Positions 26,045 through 34,690 of a DNA stretch of 64,000 nucleotides are shown here, in pieces. Below the pieces are notes generated by a model. The model made no database searches, was not told where the DNA came from, and saw only the letters and a list, made by a program, of their open reading frames with translations. The DNA lies in the NCBI GenBank assembly GCA_964546955.1, contig CAZJLP010000013.1:1-64000 (forward strand), written 5' to 3'. The first letter of the stretch is position 1; the number at the start of each line of letters is the position of its first letter. This DNA comes from CAZJLP01 sp964546955 (GTDB lineage: Bacteria > Verrucomicrobiota > Verrucomicrobiia > Opitutales > Opitutaceae). The position numbers and the translations under genes are program-made.

Positions 26045-26797
26045 ATGAGTCAGCGTGTCGGAGGTTTAACTCCAACGCCTCTCAATCCTATGCAATCCAG
26101 CCAAGGTAACCCGTTTATCTCCGTTGCTGACGCAGATGCGAGCGATCGCAGTCTGTTTATTCGCCGCACCTACACGCATGTAGCCGGCGCGATCGCCGCG
26201 TTCATCGCCCTGGAAGGCATCCTGTTGAGCTCGCCCGGCGTAGGCCGCATGGTCCAAGCGATGATCGGCGGGAAATACAGCTGGCTCATCGTCATCGCCG
26301 CGTTCATGGGCGTTTCGTGGATCGCCGACAAGTGGGCGCGATCGGAGGCCTCGCAGTCGACTCAATACATGGGTCTCGGTCTCTATGTGGTCGCGCAAGC
26401 GATCATCTTCGTGCCGTTGCTGTACATCGCCTCTCGTTACTCTTCGCCCACGGTGATCCCAGTGGCGGCGATCATCACCGCGCTGCTCGTGGGAGGACTC
26501 ACCGCCACCGCCTTCATGACACGCACGGACTTTTCCTTCCTGCGTGGTGCGCTGACGATCGGCGGATTCGTGGCGATGGGCGTGGTGGTTTGCAGTGTTC
26601 TCTTCGGTTTTCAGCTCGGGATCCTCTTCGCGGCCATCATGATCGCGTTCGCCGGCGGATCGATTCTCTACACCACGTCGAATATCATTCACCACTATCG
26701 CACGGACCAGCACGTCGCGGCCTCGCTCGCGCTTTTCTCCGGCATCATGCTTCTTTTCTGGTACGTTCTGCGGCTCCTAATGAGCCGCGATGACTAA
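26045..26797 (+). CDS. BAX inhibitor-1/YccA-family membrane protein
   Basis: Inner-membrane protein of about 250 residues with seven hydrophobic segments. Features are FIRRTYTHVAGAIAAFIALE at the first helix, MTRTDFSFLRGALTIGG in the middle loop and the end ILYTTSNIIHHYRTDQHVAA, typical of the BI-1 family. These proteins act as Ca2+/H+ leak channels or protease modulators in other organisms. The role here is unknown. The start at 26045 is preferred over 26006. A strong terminator follows. Confidence 0.88.
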   Translation: MSQRVGGLTPTPLNPMQSSQGNPFISVADADASDRSLFIRRTYTHVAGAIAAFIALEGILLSSPGVGRMVQAMIGGKYSWLIVIAAFMGVSWIADKWARSEASQSTQYMGLGLYVVAQAIIFVPLLYIASRYSSPTVIPVAAIITALLVGGLTATAFMTRTDFSFLRGALTIGGFVAMGVVVCSVLFGFQLGILFAAIMIAFAGGSILYTTSNIIHHYRTDQHVAASLALFSGIMLLFWYVLRLLMSRDD

Positions 26798-26818
26798 GCG
26801 ACATTCATGAAGATGCCG

Positions 26819-26853
26819 GGCGCAAAGCACTCCGCTTTGCGCCTTTCTTTTTT
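26819..26853 (+). terminator. Intrinsic terminator of the BI-1-like gene
   Basis: A perfect 10-bp stem (26819-26828 with 26834-26843) with a 5-base loop, followed by TTTCTTTTTT. It lies 21 bp after the BI-1-like stop and just before the metallo-hydrolase gene. Confidence 0.9.
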
Positions 26854-26877
26854 CAAGAGGACGCTATTTCCGTGCGC

Positions 26878-27600
26878 ATGAGTTCCGCTCAGAACATCGA
26901 TCTCAATCGCTGGCCCGCCGGCCTCTATGCCATCCGAGGTGTGTTCGGGTGCTGCCACCTGCTGGTGGACGAAAACGATGTCGTAGTGCTCGATACCGGG
27001 CTCATAGGCGAAATCGGCCGGATCCGGGCTCTGCTTGGCCGCCTCGGTCTCGGTCCCAACAACGTCAGGGCGATCCTGCTCACCCACGGCCACATCGATC
27101 ATACCGGAAATCTGGCTTGGATGAAAAACTGGACCGGCGCCCCCCTCCACGCGCACGCGGACGAGCAGGCTCACATCGACGGCTCCTATCTCTACTGCGG
27201 GACCGCGCAATGGTGCGGGCGGCTTGAACGCATCGCCCGGGGAATCCTCAACTACACCCCGACAAAAATCGATGTGCCGCTGAAGGACGGCGACTACCTG
27301 CCTTATTGGGGCGGGCTAAGGGTCGTGCACCTGCCCGGCCATACCAAGGGCCACTGCGGTTTTTACAGTCCTCGACTCGATCTGCTTTTCTGCGGCGATC
27401 TCTTCGCGAGCCACTTCCGGGCAAACCTTCCTCCGCCCATTTTCAACAGCATGCCCGAACTGATCCCCGCAAGCCTGGAGGTGGTGCACCGGCTCAATCC
27501 CTCCTCGATCGTGCCGAACCACTATCTCGGGCGGGACGGTCCCCTGCATCGACGGCGCTTTGACGGACTGTTGGCCCGCGTGCAGGCGCGGCGAGGGTAG
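26878..27600 (+). CDS. Metallo-beta-lactamase-fold hydrolase
   Basis: A soluble MBL-fold protein of 240 residues. The metal-binding signature HGHIDHTGN is near residue 66. Further metal ligands are HLPGHTKGHCGF (about 145-155) and the Asp in LFCGDLFASH, and a late His is in VPNHYLG. The glyoxalase II/hydrolase group is the nearest general match and the substrate is unknown. ATG 26878 is preferred over GTG 26872. AGAGGA about 15 bases upstream may be the ribosome site. Confidence 0.88.
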   Translation: MSSAQNIDLNRWPAGLYAIRGVFGCCHLLVDENDVVVLDTGLIGEIGRIRALLGRLGLGPNNVRAILLTHGHIDHTGNLAWMKNWTGAPLHAHADEQAHIDGSYLYCGTAQWCGRLERIARGILNYTPTKIDVPLKDGDYLPYWGGLRVVHLPGHTKGHCGFYSPRLDLLFCGDLFASHFRANLPPPIFNSMPELIPASLEVVHRLNPSSIVPNHYLGRDGPLHRRRFDGLLARVQARRG

Positions 27601-27674
27601 ACGAAACGAGCCGTTATTCGTGGGACCGAGGCCCCGCCCTACCTTCGATCTGCAGCCTTGCTAGATCTAACCCG

Positions 27675-28961
27675 TCAGCCGCGGAAAAACGTCACGATTC
27701 GGTGCAGCGAGGCGGTAAGGGCTTCGATTTCGGCCGGCGTGTTGTAGACGTAGAAGCTCGCTCGGGCCGTGCTTGGTAGGCCCAGCTTTTTCATTAGAGG
27801 CTGGTTGCAATGGTGGCCGCCGCGCAGCGCGATTCCGTCTTGATCCGCAAACGTCACGACGTCGTGGGCATGTGCGTCTTTGAGGGCGAAGCTGACGAGG
27901 CCGGCGCGGGCTCCGCGGGGGCCCAGGATGCGAATCCCGGGAATATCGGCCAATGCAGTGTAGGCGCGCTCCGCCAACTGGTGATCATGCTGGGAAACCG
28001 CGGAACGGCCGAGTGTATCCAAGTAGTCCATCGCTGCGTGCAGTCCGATCGCATCGGCGACATTCGGCGTGCCGGCCTCAAAGCGTTCGGGCGCAGGCTT
28101 CCACTTGCTCTGGAAAAAATCCACACTGGCGATCATTCCTCCGCCCCCCTGCCAGGGCGGCATCGCGTCGAGAAGCTCGCGGCGGCCGAAAAGCACGCCA
28201 ATGCCTGTAGGCGCCGCCATTTTGTGGCCGGAGAAGGCGAGGAAATCGCAACCGAGCGCTTGAACATCGAGTGGCTCATGTCCGCTCGATTGGGCGGCAT
28301 CGATCAGCGTCCGCGCGCCCTGCCGCCGCGCGCGTTCGCACAGCTCGGCAACAGGATTGATCACGCCGAGGGTATTCGAGACGTGGGTGAACGCGAAGAG
28401 TTTTACCTGAGGCGTGAGCAGCCGGTCCAATGCCGAGAGGTCGAGGCCATGCTCGGCGTCATCGCCCGCCACCGGCACGAAGCGAAGCTCCGCCCCGGTC
28501 CGCTCCGCCAGTTGTTGCCACGGCACGAGATTGGAGTGGTGCTCCATCTCAGTCAGCAAAATCACGTCCCCGCGTTTCACGTTGGCCGAGCCCCAACTTT
28601 GCGCGACGAGATTGATCGCTTCCGTGGTACCCCGCGTGAAAACGATCTCCTCTGTCGCGGCAGCGTTGAGAAACCGCGCCGCACGAACCCGAGCCGCCTC
28701 GTAGCCATCGGTCGCGCGCATGGACAAAGCGTGCAGCCCGCGATGGACGTTGCTGTTGTCACGTTCGTAGTAGCGCGTGAGCGTATCGATCACCGACCGG
28801 GGCTTGTGCGTGGTCGCGGCGTTGTCCAAATAAACCAGGGGCTTGCCGCCCACGGACTGATGCAGCGTGGGAAAATCGGCTCGGACGGAGGACCAATCGG
28901 GTACTGGGCCGAGTTTGGGGTTTCGAGTTTGGAGTTGGGAGTTGGGAACCACCGCGCTCAT
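27675..28961 (-). CDS. sufS: Cysteine desulfurase SufS
   Basis: Group II cysteine desulfurase of 428 residues that supplies sulfur to Fe-S assembly. The PLP lysine is in DFLAFSGHKMAAPTGIGVLF and the active-site Cys in LRGGHHCNQPLMKK. YLDNAATTHKP and TEMEHHSNLVPWQ are also diagnostic. The ATG at 28961 overlaps the sufU stop (ATGA). The first 20 residues are unusual: they are encoded by a word-like DNA repeat (28911-28948) and give VVPNSQLQTRNPKLGP before normal SufS sequence begins at about residue 21. Confidence 0.95.
   Translation of the reverse strand: MSAVVPNSQLQTRNPKLGPVPDWSSVRADFPTLHQSVGGKPLVYLDNAATTHKPRSVIDTLTRYYERDNSNVHRGLHALSMRATDGYEAARVRAARFLNAAATEEIVFTRGTTEAINLVAQSWGSANVKRGDVILLTEMEHHSNLVPWQQLAERTGAELRFVPVAGDDAEHGLDLSALDRLLTPQVKLFAFTHVSNTLGVINPVAELCERARRQGARTLIDAAQSSGHEPLDVQALGCDFLAFSGHKMAAPTGIGVLFGRRELLDAMPPWQGGGGMIASVDFFQSKWKPAPERFEAGTPNVADAIGLHAAMDYLDTLGRSAVSQHDHQLAERAYTALADIPGIRILGPRGARAGLVSFALKDAHAHDVVTFADQDGIALRGGHHCNQPLMKKLGLPSTARASFYVYNTPAEIEALTASLHRIVTFFRG
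28911..28948 (-). repeat. GAGTTTGGAGTTGGGA-type word repeat inside the sufS coding start
   Basis: About 38 bases of related GAGTTTGG/GAGTTGGGA words lie within codons 5-17 of sufS. They are translated in frame as NSQLQTRNPKL. Base composition differs from the surrounding gene. Like the other word-like repeats in the window it seems to be an inserted element, but here it has become part of a protein. Confidence 0.6.
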
Positions 28962-29389
28962 CGAGAAGTCTCCGGCTGTTTGAGGGCATCGAGAGCGGCG
29001 TGCCAGGCGAGTGTGGCGCACTTGATACGAGCAGGGAAGGCATGCACCCCTGCGAAGGCGGCGAGTTCGTTGAACTCCTCGGGGGCCTGTCCGGTGCTCA
29101 CGATACCATGAAACTCTTTGAAGACCTCGGCAGCCTCAGCGGCCGTTTTCCCTTTGAGCTGAGTCGTCATGAGCGAGGCGGATGCCTGCGAAATCGCGCA
29201 ACCCGATCCTTCGAAGCCGATCTCGGCGATGCGCGATCCATCGAGTCTCATATAGACCGTGCAATTGTCGCCGCAGGTCGGATTATCGCCGGAAGCGACG
29301 CGATTGGCGGTGGGCACCTTGCCGTGGTTCCGCGGGCGTCGATTGTGGTCGAGAATTACCGACTGGTACAGGTCGCTCAGCTCACTCAT
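28958..29389 (-). CDS. sufU: Fe-S cluster assembly protein SufU
   Basis: A 143-residue SufU/IscU-type protein, a zinc-dependent sulfur acceptor for SufS. The three conserved cysteines are in GDNPTCGDNC, GSGCAISQASASL and ARIKCATLAWHAAL. An insertion between Cys 2 and Cys 3 (GKTAAEAAEVFKEFHGIVST) is characteristic of SufU versus IscU. It is translationally coupled to sufS. No sufBCD genes are in the window. Confidence 0.95.
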   Translation of the reverse strand: MSELSDLYQSVILDHNRRPRNHGKVPTANRVASGDNPTCGDNCTVYMRLDGSRIAEIGFEGSGCAISQASASLMTTQLKGKTAAEAAEVFKEFHGIVSTGQAPEEFNELAAFAGVHAFPARIKCATLAWHAALDALKQPETSR

Positions 29390-29452
29390 GTGGCGCCCAA
29401 CGTACCAAAAGCACCTTCAGACGCAAAGCCGGGTTTTCGGTGCTCAAGGCGG

Positions 29453-30544
29453 TTAGAACAACGCCTTCTCGAGTTCCGCGAGCAAACGCGCGTTTTGCTC
29501 GGGAGTGCCGATCGTGATGCGAAGCCACTCCGGCATGCCGTAAGGGCGCATGGGGCGAACGATCACGCCGGATTTCTGAAGCGCGTCGAACACACGCAAG
29601 CCTTCCCCTACTCGCACGAGAAGGAAGTTGGCTCGGCTCGGCACGAACTCCAATTCGAGGCGGCGCAGCCCTGCCTCGAGTTGGTGGAGGCCCGCCCGGT
29701 TGTCCTCGGCGCAGCGCTGGGCAAACTCTTTGTCGTCCAAGGCGGCGATCGCGGCAGCTTGGCCAATCGCATTGACATTGAACGGCTGCCTAACGCGGTT
29801 CAGCAACGACACCAGCTCGGCCGAAGCATAACCATAACCCACCCGCAGGGAGGCGAGGCCATAGATTTTCGAGAAGGTTCGCAGGCAAATGACCTTGCGG
29901 CCTTCCGCGATCAACGGACGCAAATCGGGTGGATTCTCGACGTACTCGGCGTAAGCCTCGTCGTAGACAAAAATCACGTGGGCGGGCAGTCCGCGGACAA
30001 AAGCGATAAGCTCCTCCGCCGTATTGGCGGTCCCGGTCGGATTATTGGGACTGGGCAGAAATACCAATTTCGTGTGCGGGGTGACGGCGGCCATAAGGTG
30101 GCCCAACTCATGGCGATGACGGAGCAGAGGAACTTCGATCGCTTTCGCCCCGAAGAGCATGGTGACCAGTTTATAGACGATGAACGCGGGATTCCCCATC
30201 ACCACTTCGTCGCCGGGCCCGAGAAAAGCGTGTCCCAGAAGTTCGATGATCTCGTTCGAACCGTTCCCCACGATGAATTGATCGGCGCGCAGGCCGTAAG
30301 CGCGGCCAAGTTTTTCGCGGAGCGCGAAGCATCCGCCGTCTGGGTACAACTGTCCGGACTCCAGCGCTCGGCGAGCCGCTTCGATCGCCCGCGGCGAGGG
30401 GCCAAATGGATTTTCGTTCGAAGCCAGCTTGATGATCGTTTCCGGATCAAGACCCAGCTCGCGCGCCACGTCCTCGATCGGCTTGCCTGGCTCGTAGACG
30501 GGCTGCAGGAGCACGGAGGGTTTGACCAACTGCTGAAACGTCAT
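29453..30544 (-). CDS. hisC: Histidinol-phosphate aminotransferase
   Basis: A PLP enzyme of histidine biosynthesis, 363 residues. Conserved segments are IKLASNENPFGPSPRAIEAA (about 39-58), FLPSPNNPTGTANTAEEL and FVYDEAYAEY. The PLP lysine is in LRTFSKIYGLASLRVGYGYA, and the phosphate-binding Arg region is RPMRPYGMPEWLRITIG. It is the usual HisC length. It lies 63 bp upstream of sufU on the same strand; other his genes are absent here. Confidence 0.95.
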   Translation of the reverse strand: MTFQQLVKPSVLLQPVYEPGKPIEDVARELGLDPETIIKLASNENPFGPSPRAIEAARRALESGQLYPDGGCFALREKLGRAYGLRADQFIVGNGSNEIIELLGHAFLGPGDEVVMGNPAFIVYKLVTMLFGAKAIEVPLLRHRHELGHLMAAVTPHTKLVFLPSPNNPTGTANTAEELIAFVRGLPAHVIFVYDEAYAEYVENPPDLRPLIAEGRKVICLRTFSKIYGLASLRVGYGYASAELVSLLNRVRQPFNVNAIGQAAAIAALDDKEFAQRCAEDNRAGLHQLEAGLRRLELEFVPSRANFLLVRVGEGLRVFDALQKSGVIVRPMRPYGMPEWLRITIGTPEQNARLLAELEKALF

Positions 30545-30668
30545 GCGGGAAATGAACTCGAAACTTACCGCAGGCGGAAGATTTTAATGCGGCCTGCCAG
30601 AAGCCCGGGGCAGCCCGCTCTTCCGAGCTTGCGCGGACCCCCGAGCCCTGAAAATCCTCTGCCCGCCG

Positions 30669-31721
30669 ATGCGCGATCGCTATCACTCCCTTCTACAGAT
30701 CCTCGGATGTCTGGCGGTGATCGCGTTTCACGGCCGAGTCCCCTTTGCGGACGGAGGATGGGCCGCCGTGGTCCTGTTTTTCGTACTGGGGGGCCACAAC
30801 ATGGCGAACGCCCTTGTGGCTACGGACAGCGCCGGCAAACTGATGGCGCAGCGTTACAAGAGGCTGGTCGTTCCGCTGATCCTCTTCTCCCCCGTCGTGA
30901 TAGCAGTAGCTTGGGCTCAGCAGGATCGCAGCAACGCGCTGGGTTACCTCGCGGCGAGTCCCTTTCTGGCTCATAACCTCCTGCGGCCCTGGTTCGCGCA
31001 TTGGGAGCCCGGCGACTCCGTGTGGATACCGCTGTGGTTTGTCGGCACCCTTTTTCAACTCCAGTGCCTGGCGCTCCTGTGCCGGCGCTGGATAAGCACG
31101 AGGTCCATTCCTGTGCTGATCGGAACAGCCTGTGCCTTGGGCTTCGGCAGTCGACTGGCTATCGGAGCCGCGCTCGGCGTGCACCACGGTGAAATCAGCC
31201 GCCACGCGGCGGATGTCGTCTATTGGTTTCCGCTTACTCATATCGAAAGCCTCGCTTTCGGGATCCTCTTGGCACGGGGGACGTTTAAACCCGGTCGCCA
31301 TTTGTGGCCGATTTTGGCGGTCACGCTTCTTCTCGGCGGTCTGCAGATCCTCTGGCATCGCTTCGGATCCCGCGCCCTGGGGTACAACCTAGGACTGGTG
31401 GAGAATTTTCAATTCGTTTGGGGCTATCCGGTGCTCGGCCTGCTCTTCGCGGCGCTGGTCGACAAAGACAACCCACTCGCCAAGGCGATCCACCGGTTTC
31501 GCCTGCCCCCGGGACTTGATTCAGTGCTGAACAGCCTCTCGCGGGCGTCGTTTTGGGCCTACATCACGCATGGAGCCTTATTGCTCGCGTTGCTGACGGT
31601 GATGGAAAACGCGCGGGGCGTATTGGCCTATTCGAACGCTTCCCGGCTCGCGACCGCCGGAGCGGCGGCGGTCCTCGCTTTCGCGATTGGCCTGCTCGCC
31701 ACCCGGCGGCGGGCCGCCTGA
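30669..31721 (+). CDS. Acyltransferase-3-like membrane protein
   Basis: An integral membrane protein of 350 residues with about nine to ten helices. The N-terminal helix has LQILGCLAVIAFHGRVPFAD, where the His resembles the catalytic His of acyltransferase family 3. VPLILFSPVV and WPILAVTLLLGGL are further helices, and ASFWAYITHGALLLALLTV is typical of the family's end. Such enzymes O-acylate surface glycans. It precedes the DPA-like genes by about 140 bp on the same strand and may modify the glycan they feed. Confidence 0.75.
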   Translation: MRDRYHSLLQILGCLAVIAFHGRVPFADGGWAAVVLFFVLGGHNMANALVATDSAGKLMAQRYKRLVVPLILFSPVVIAVAWAQQDRSNALGYLAASPFLAHNLLRPWFAHWEPGDSVWIPLWFVGTLFQLQCLALLCRRWISTRSIPVLIGTACALGFGSRLAIGAALGVHHGEISRHAADVVYWFPLTHIESLAFGILLARGTFKPGRHLWPILAVTLLLGGLQILWHRFGSRALGYNLGLVENFQFVWGYPVLGLLFAALVDKDNPLAKAIHRFRLPPGLDSVLNSLSRASFWAYITHGALLLALLTVMENARGVLAYSNASRLATAGAAAVLAFAIGLLATRRRAA

Positions 31722-31863
31722 AAAGGCCCTGCGGAGGGCCCAGACGGTCACCTTGACAGAGGTATCCCGCTCCGGCACCCTCGCCCCGACTGCGGCCACA
31801 CGGTCGCGTCACTTCCCAGCTCCTCCGACATTGCCTACAACCACGCCAACGGCAGGCTCCCTC

Positions 31864-33324
31864 ATGCACTCATCCGGCAGCACCGCCGCGATGGAAGCCG
31901 CTGCTGCGACGGCCTTTTGCGTAGATCTCGACGGCACGCTCGTGGCCACCGACACGCTGTGGGAATCGCTCATCCTGCTCGCAAAACGGCGCCCTTGGGA
32001 CCTGGTCAAGCTGCCGATCTGGCTTTTCCGCGGCCGTGCGTTTTTCAAGGAGGCGGTCTCCCGGAGGGTGGCTCTCGACGCTTCCAGCCTGCCCTATCGC
32101 GCGGAGCTCATTGTCTTGCTGCATGAAGCGAAAAAACAAGGTCGAGAGGTGATCCTCGCGACCGCCGCGGACCGCGTGATTGCTCAAAACGTGGCCGATC
32201 ATTTGAAAGTGTTTTCAAAAGTGATCGCGAGCACCGGTCGCGAAAACATGGCGGGAGAGGAGAAGCTGAAAGCGATCAAGTCGCACTTGGACGGGCGCCC
32301 CTTCGACTACGCGGGAGATTCGGCCGTCGATATTCCCCTGCTAGAGGCGGCTCGTCAGGCCTGGCTGGTGGCTCCCTCGGCGAAATTGGCCCGGCGCGCG
32401 AAAAATTCGCTGAGCGGGGCGCAGGTGGTCGGGGAGCGGCGCATCTCGCCCCTGAGCCTTCTCAAGGCGCTGCGGGTGCAGCAGTGGGCAAAAAACATTC
32501 TTCTCTTTGTCCCGCTGTTCACCGCCCACAAGCTCACCGACTGGCCCTCTCTGGCGCATGTGCTGTTGGGCGCGGTCGCGTTCAGCCTGTGTGCCTCGAG
32601 CATCTACATTGCGAACGATCTGCTGGATCTCGAAGACGATCGGACAAATCCGGCAAAACAAAGGCGCCCCTTTGCTTCGGGTGCCGTGTCGATCCCGGTC
32701 GGCGTGGGTTTGTGTATCGGTTTGTTCGTCGCGAGCTTTGCACTGGCGGGCCTGGCGCTCGATCCGCGTTTTGCCCTCATTCTTGGTTTTTATGCCCTGG
32801 TTTCGGGTTCGTATTGCTGGTTCCTCAAACGGGTCGAGATCCTCGATATCATGGTGCTCGTGCTGCTGTACGACCTCCGCATCCTGGCCGGCGGCGCTGC
32901 GGCCGTGATTCCAGTTTCTCCCTGGATGCTCGCGTTTTCGGTTTTTCTTTTCGCCAGCCTGGCCTTTGTAAAACGCTATTCGGAACTTCGATTGCTGCGC
33001 GAATCGGACCGCCGGCCCACGAAGGGCCGGGGTTATGACGCGGCCGATGAGGACCTGCTCCGCACAGCCGGCATCTGCAGCGGCTACCTTTCGGTGCTCG
33101 TTCTGGTCCTGTACATCAACACGCCCGAAGTCACGCGCCTCTACGCGCGACCGCATCTCCTCTGGTTGGTCGCGCCCTGCCTGCTTTATTGGATCACACG
33201 CGCCTGGCTGTTGGCGCAGCGCGGAAAAATGCATTCGGACCCCGTCCTCTTCGCGCTGAAAGACCCGTCGAGTTACGCCACCGGTCTTTTTGTCGCGATT
33301 ATCGTGGCGATCGGTTCGGTCTAA
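31864..33324 (+). CDS. HAD phosphatase-UbiA prenyltransferase fusion (DPPR-synthase-like)
   Basis: A two-domain protein of about 486 residues. Residues 15-200 are a HAD domain with FCVDLDGTLVATDT (Asp21, Asp23), LATAADR and the acidic end DYAGDSAVDIPLL. Residues about 205-486 are a UbiA membrane domain with NDLLDLEDDRTNPAKQRRP (motif I, about 251) and the second Asp motif around residues 328-337 (DIMVLVLLYDLRILAGG). In actinobacteria, the UbiA enzyme Rv3806c makes decaprenylphosphoryl-5-phosphoribose, which must then be dephosphorylated. The HAD domain could do that step. DprE1- and DprE2-like genes follow at once. The start at 31864 is the first ATG after the upstream gene; 31891 is possible. 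Confidence 0.85.
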   Translation: MHSSGSTAAMEAAAATAFCVDLDGTLVATDTLWESLILLAKRRPWDLVKLPIWLFRGRAFFKEAVSRRVALDASSLPYRAELIVLLHEAKKQGREVILATAADRVIAQNVADHLKVFSKVIASTGRENMAGEEKLKAIKSHLDGRPFDYAGDSAVDIPLLEAARQAWLVAPSAKLARRAKNSLSGAQVVGERRISPLSLLKALRVQQWAKNILLFVPLFTAHKLTDWPSLAHVLLGAVAFSLCASSIYIANDLLDLEDDRTNPAKQRRPFASGAVSIPVGVGLCIGLFVASFALAGLALDPRFALILGFYALVSGSYCWFLKRVEILDIMVLVLLYDLRILAGGAAAVIPVSPWMLAFSVFLFASLAFVKRYSELRLLRESDRRPTKGRGYDAADEDLLRTAGICSGYLSVLVLVLYINTPEVTRLYARPHLLWLVAPCLLYWITRAWLLAQRGKMHSDPVLFALKDPSSYATGLFVAIIVAIGSV

Positions 33325-33343
33325 AACAGGACCGTCTCGACCG

Positions 33344-34690
33344 ATGGCCGCACGTTATACCTCTTGGGGCAGATATCCGGCCGCACGCCCCCGGAATGTC
33401 GTGCCGGTGGCCTGGCAGACGGACGATCCCTTTTCCGACGGGGCGCGCAATGCGGTCCTGGCTTATGGACAAGGCCGCAGCTACGGCGACACCTGCCTGA
33501 ACAACGACGGTACCTTGTTGGACACCCGAGGCCTCGCCCGTTTCCTGAAGTTCGACCAGGACGCCGGCATCCTGCGTTGCGAGGCCGGAGCAACCCTCGA
33601 CGAGATTCTCACCCTGATTGTACCCCGGGGTTGGTTCCTGCCGGTCACCCCGGGAACGAAATTTGTCTCTGTCGGCGGTGCAATCGCGCATGACGTTCAC
33701 GGCAAGAACCACCACCGAGCCGGAACGTTCGGGGTCCATGTGACTCAGTTCGAATTGTTGCGATCGACGGGGGACCGCTTGCTCTGTTCGCCCGCCGAAA
33801 ACACGGAACTCTACCGGGCGACCATCGGCGGCCTTGGCTTGACGGGATTGATCGTCTGGGCGGAATTTCGCCTCCGGAAGATCGATAATCCGCTTATCGC
33901 GATGGAGCGGATCCGTTTCGGGTCGCTCGATGAGTTCGCCCAGCTCTCTCGCGAATCCGATGAAGCGTTTGAATACACGGTGGCCTGGCTGGACTGCATC
34001 GCAAAAGGCCGGCAGCTCGGCCGGGGAATATTTTTGCGCGGGAATCACGCGGCGGCGGGGATTCGCGCGAAGGGCCGCTCGGGAACGGCCTCTCTTCGCA
34101 TCCCCTGCGATGCCCCGTCGTTTGTGCTCAATCCCGTCGCGATGAAAGCGTTCAACACGCTCTACTTTCACGCGGCTGTGCCCAAACGGAAGGCGGCGCT
34201 TACTCACTACGACCCCTTTTTCTACCCACTCGACCGTCTCCTCGATTGGAACCGTCTCTACGGCAAAGACGGCTTTCTCCAGTACCAATGTGTTGTCCCC
34301 TTCGCGGAGAGGATGGAGAAGGTAGCTCAACTGCTCGAGCAGATTGCGACCGCCGGCTCAGGATCATTTCTCGCCGTGCTGAAGACATTCGGTTCGGTTC
34401 CCTCTCCGGGCTTGATGTCGTTTCCGAGACCGGGCGTGACCCTTGCACTCGATTTCCCGTTTCGCGGGGAACCCACGCTGCGATTGCTGGAGGCTTTGGA
34501 CCGAAGCGTAGCGGAGGCGGGAGGCGCGGTCTACCCGGCCAAGGACGCGCGCATGTCTCCGGCGAGCTTTCGTCGTTTCTTTCCGCAGTATCGCGAGTTT
34601 TCCAAACACTTGGACCCCGGATTTTCCTCGACCTTCTGGCAGCGGGTGACGATCGACGAAAACACAGCCGTGCCCCTCGCCGCGCCATGA
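33344..34690 (+). CDS. DprE1-like FAD-dependent polyprenylphosphoryl-ribose 2'-oxidase
   Basis: An FAD-binding (PCMH-type) oxidase of 448 residues. The FAD site is LAYGQGRSYGDTCLNNDG, and the family block GGAIAHDVHGKNHHRAGTFG lies near residues 111-130. The C-terminal half has SFLAVLKTFG and the catalytic lysine of YPAKDAR (Lys400, equivalent to Lys418 of mycobacterial DprE1 as I recall it). The residue matching mycobacterial Cys387 is Ala368, in VTLALDFP. It begins 19 bp after the UbiA gene, and its stop overlaps the SDR start (ATGA). Predicted role: oxidation of polyprenylphosphoryl-ribose at C2. Confidence 0.85.
   Translation: MAARYTSWGRYPAARPRNVVPVAWQTDDPFSDGARNAVLAYGQGRSYGDTCLNNDGTLLDTRGLARFLKFDQDAGILRCEAGATLDEILTLIVPRGWFLPVTPGTKFVSVGGAIAHDVHGKNHHRAGTFGVHVTQFELLRSTGDRLLCSPAENTELYRATIGGLGLTGLIVWAEFRLRKIDNPLIAMERIRFGSLDEFAQLSRESDEAFEYTVAWLDCIAKGRQLGRGIFLRGNHAAAGIRAKGRSGTASLRIPCDAPSFVLNPVAMKAFNTLYFHAAVPKRKAALTHYDPFFYPLDRLLDWNRLYGKDGFLQYQCVVPFAERMEKVAQLLEQIATAGSGSFLAVLKTFGSVPSPGLMSFPRPGVTLALDFPFRGEPTLRLLEALDRSVAEAGGAVYPAKDARMSPASFRRFFPQYREFSKHLDPGFSSTFWQRVTIDENTAVPLAAP

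Noticed and set aside
27810..30976. Two long plus-strand open frames (27810-29111 and 29000-30976)
   Set aside because: They are antisense to sufS, sufU and hisC, which have complete catalytic motifs.
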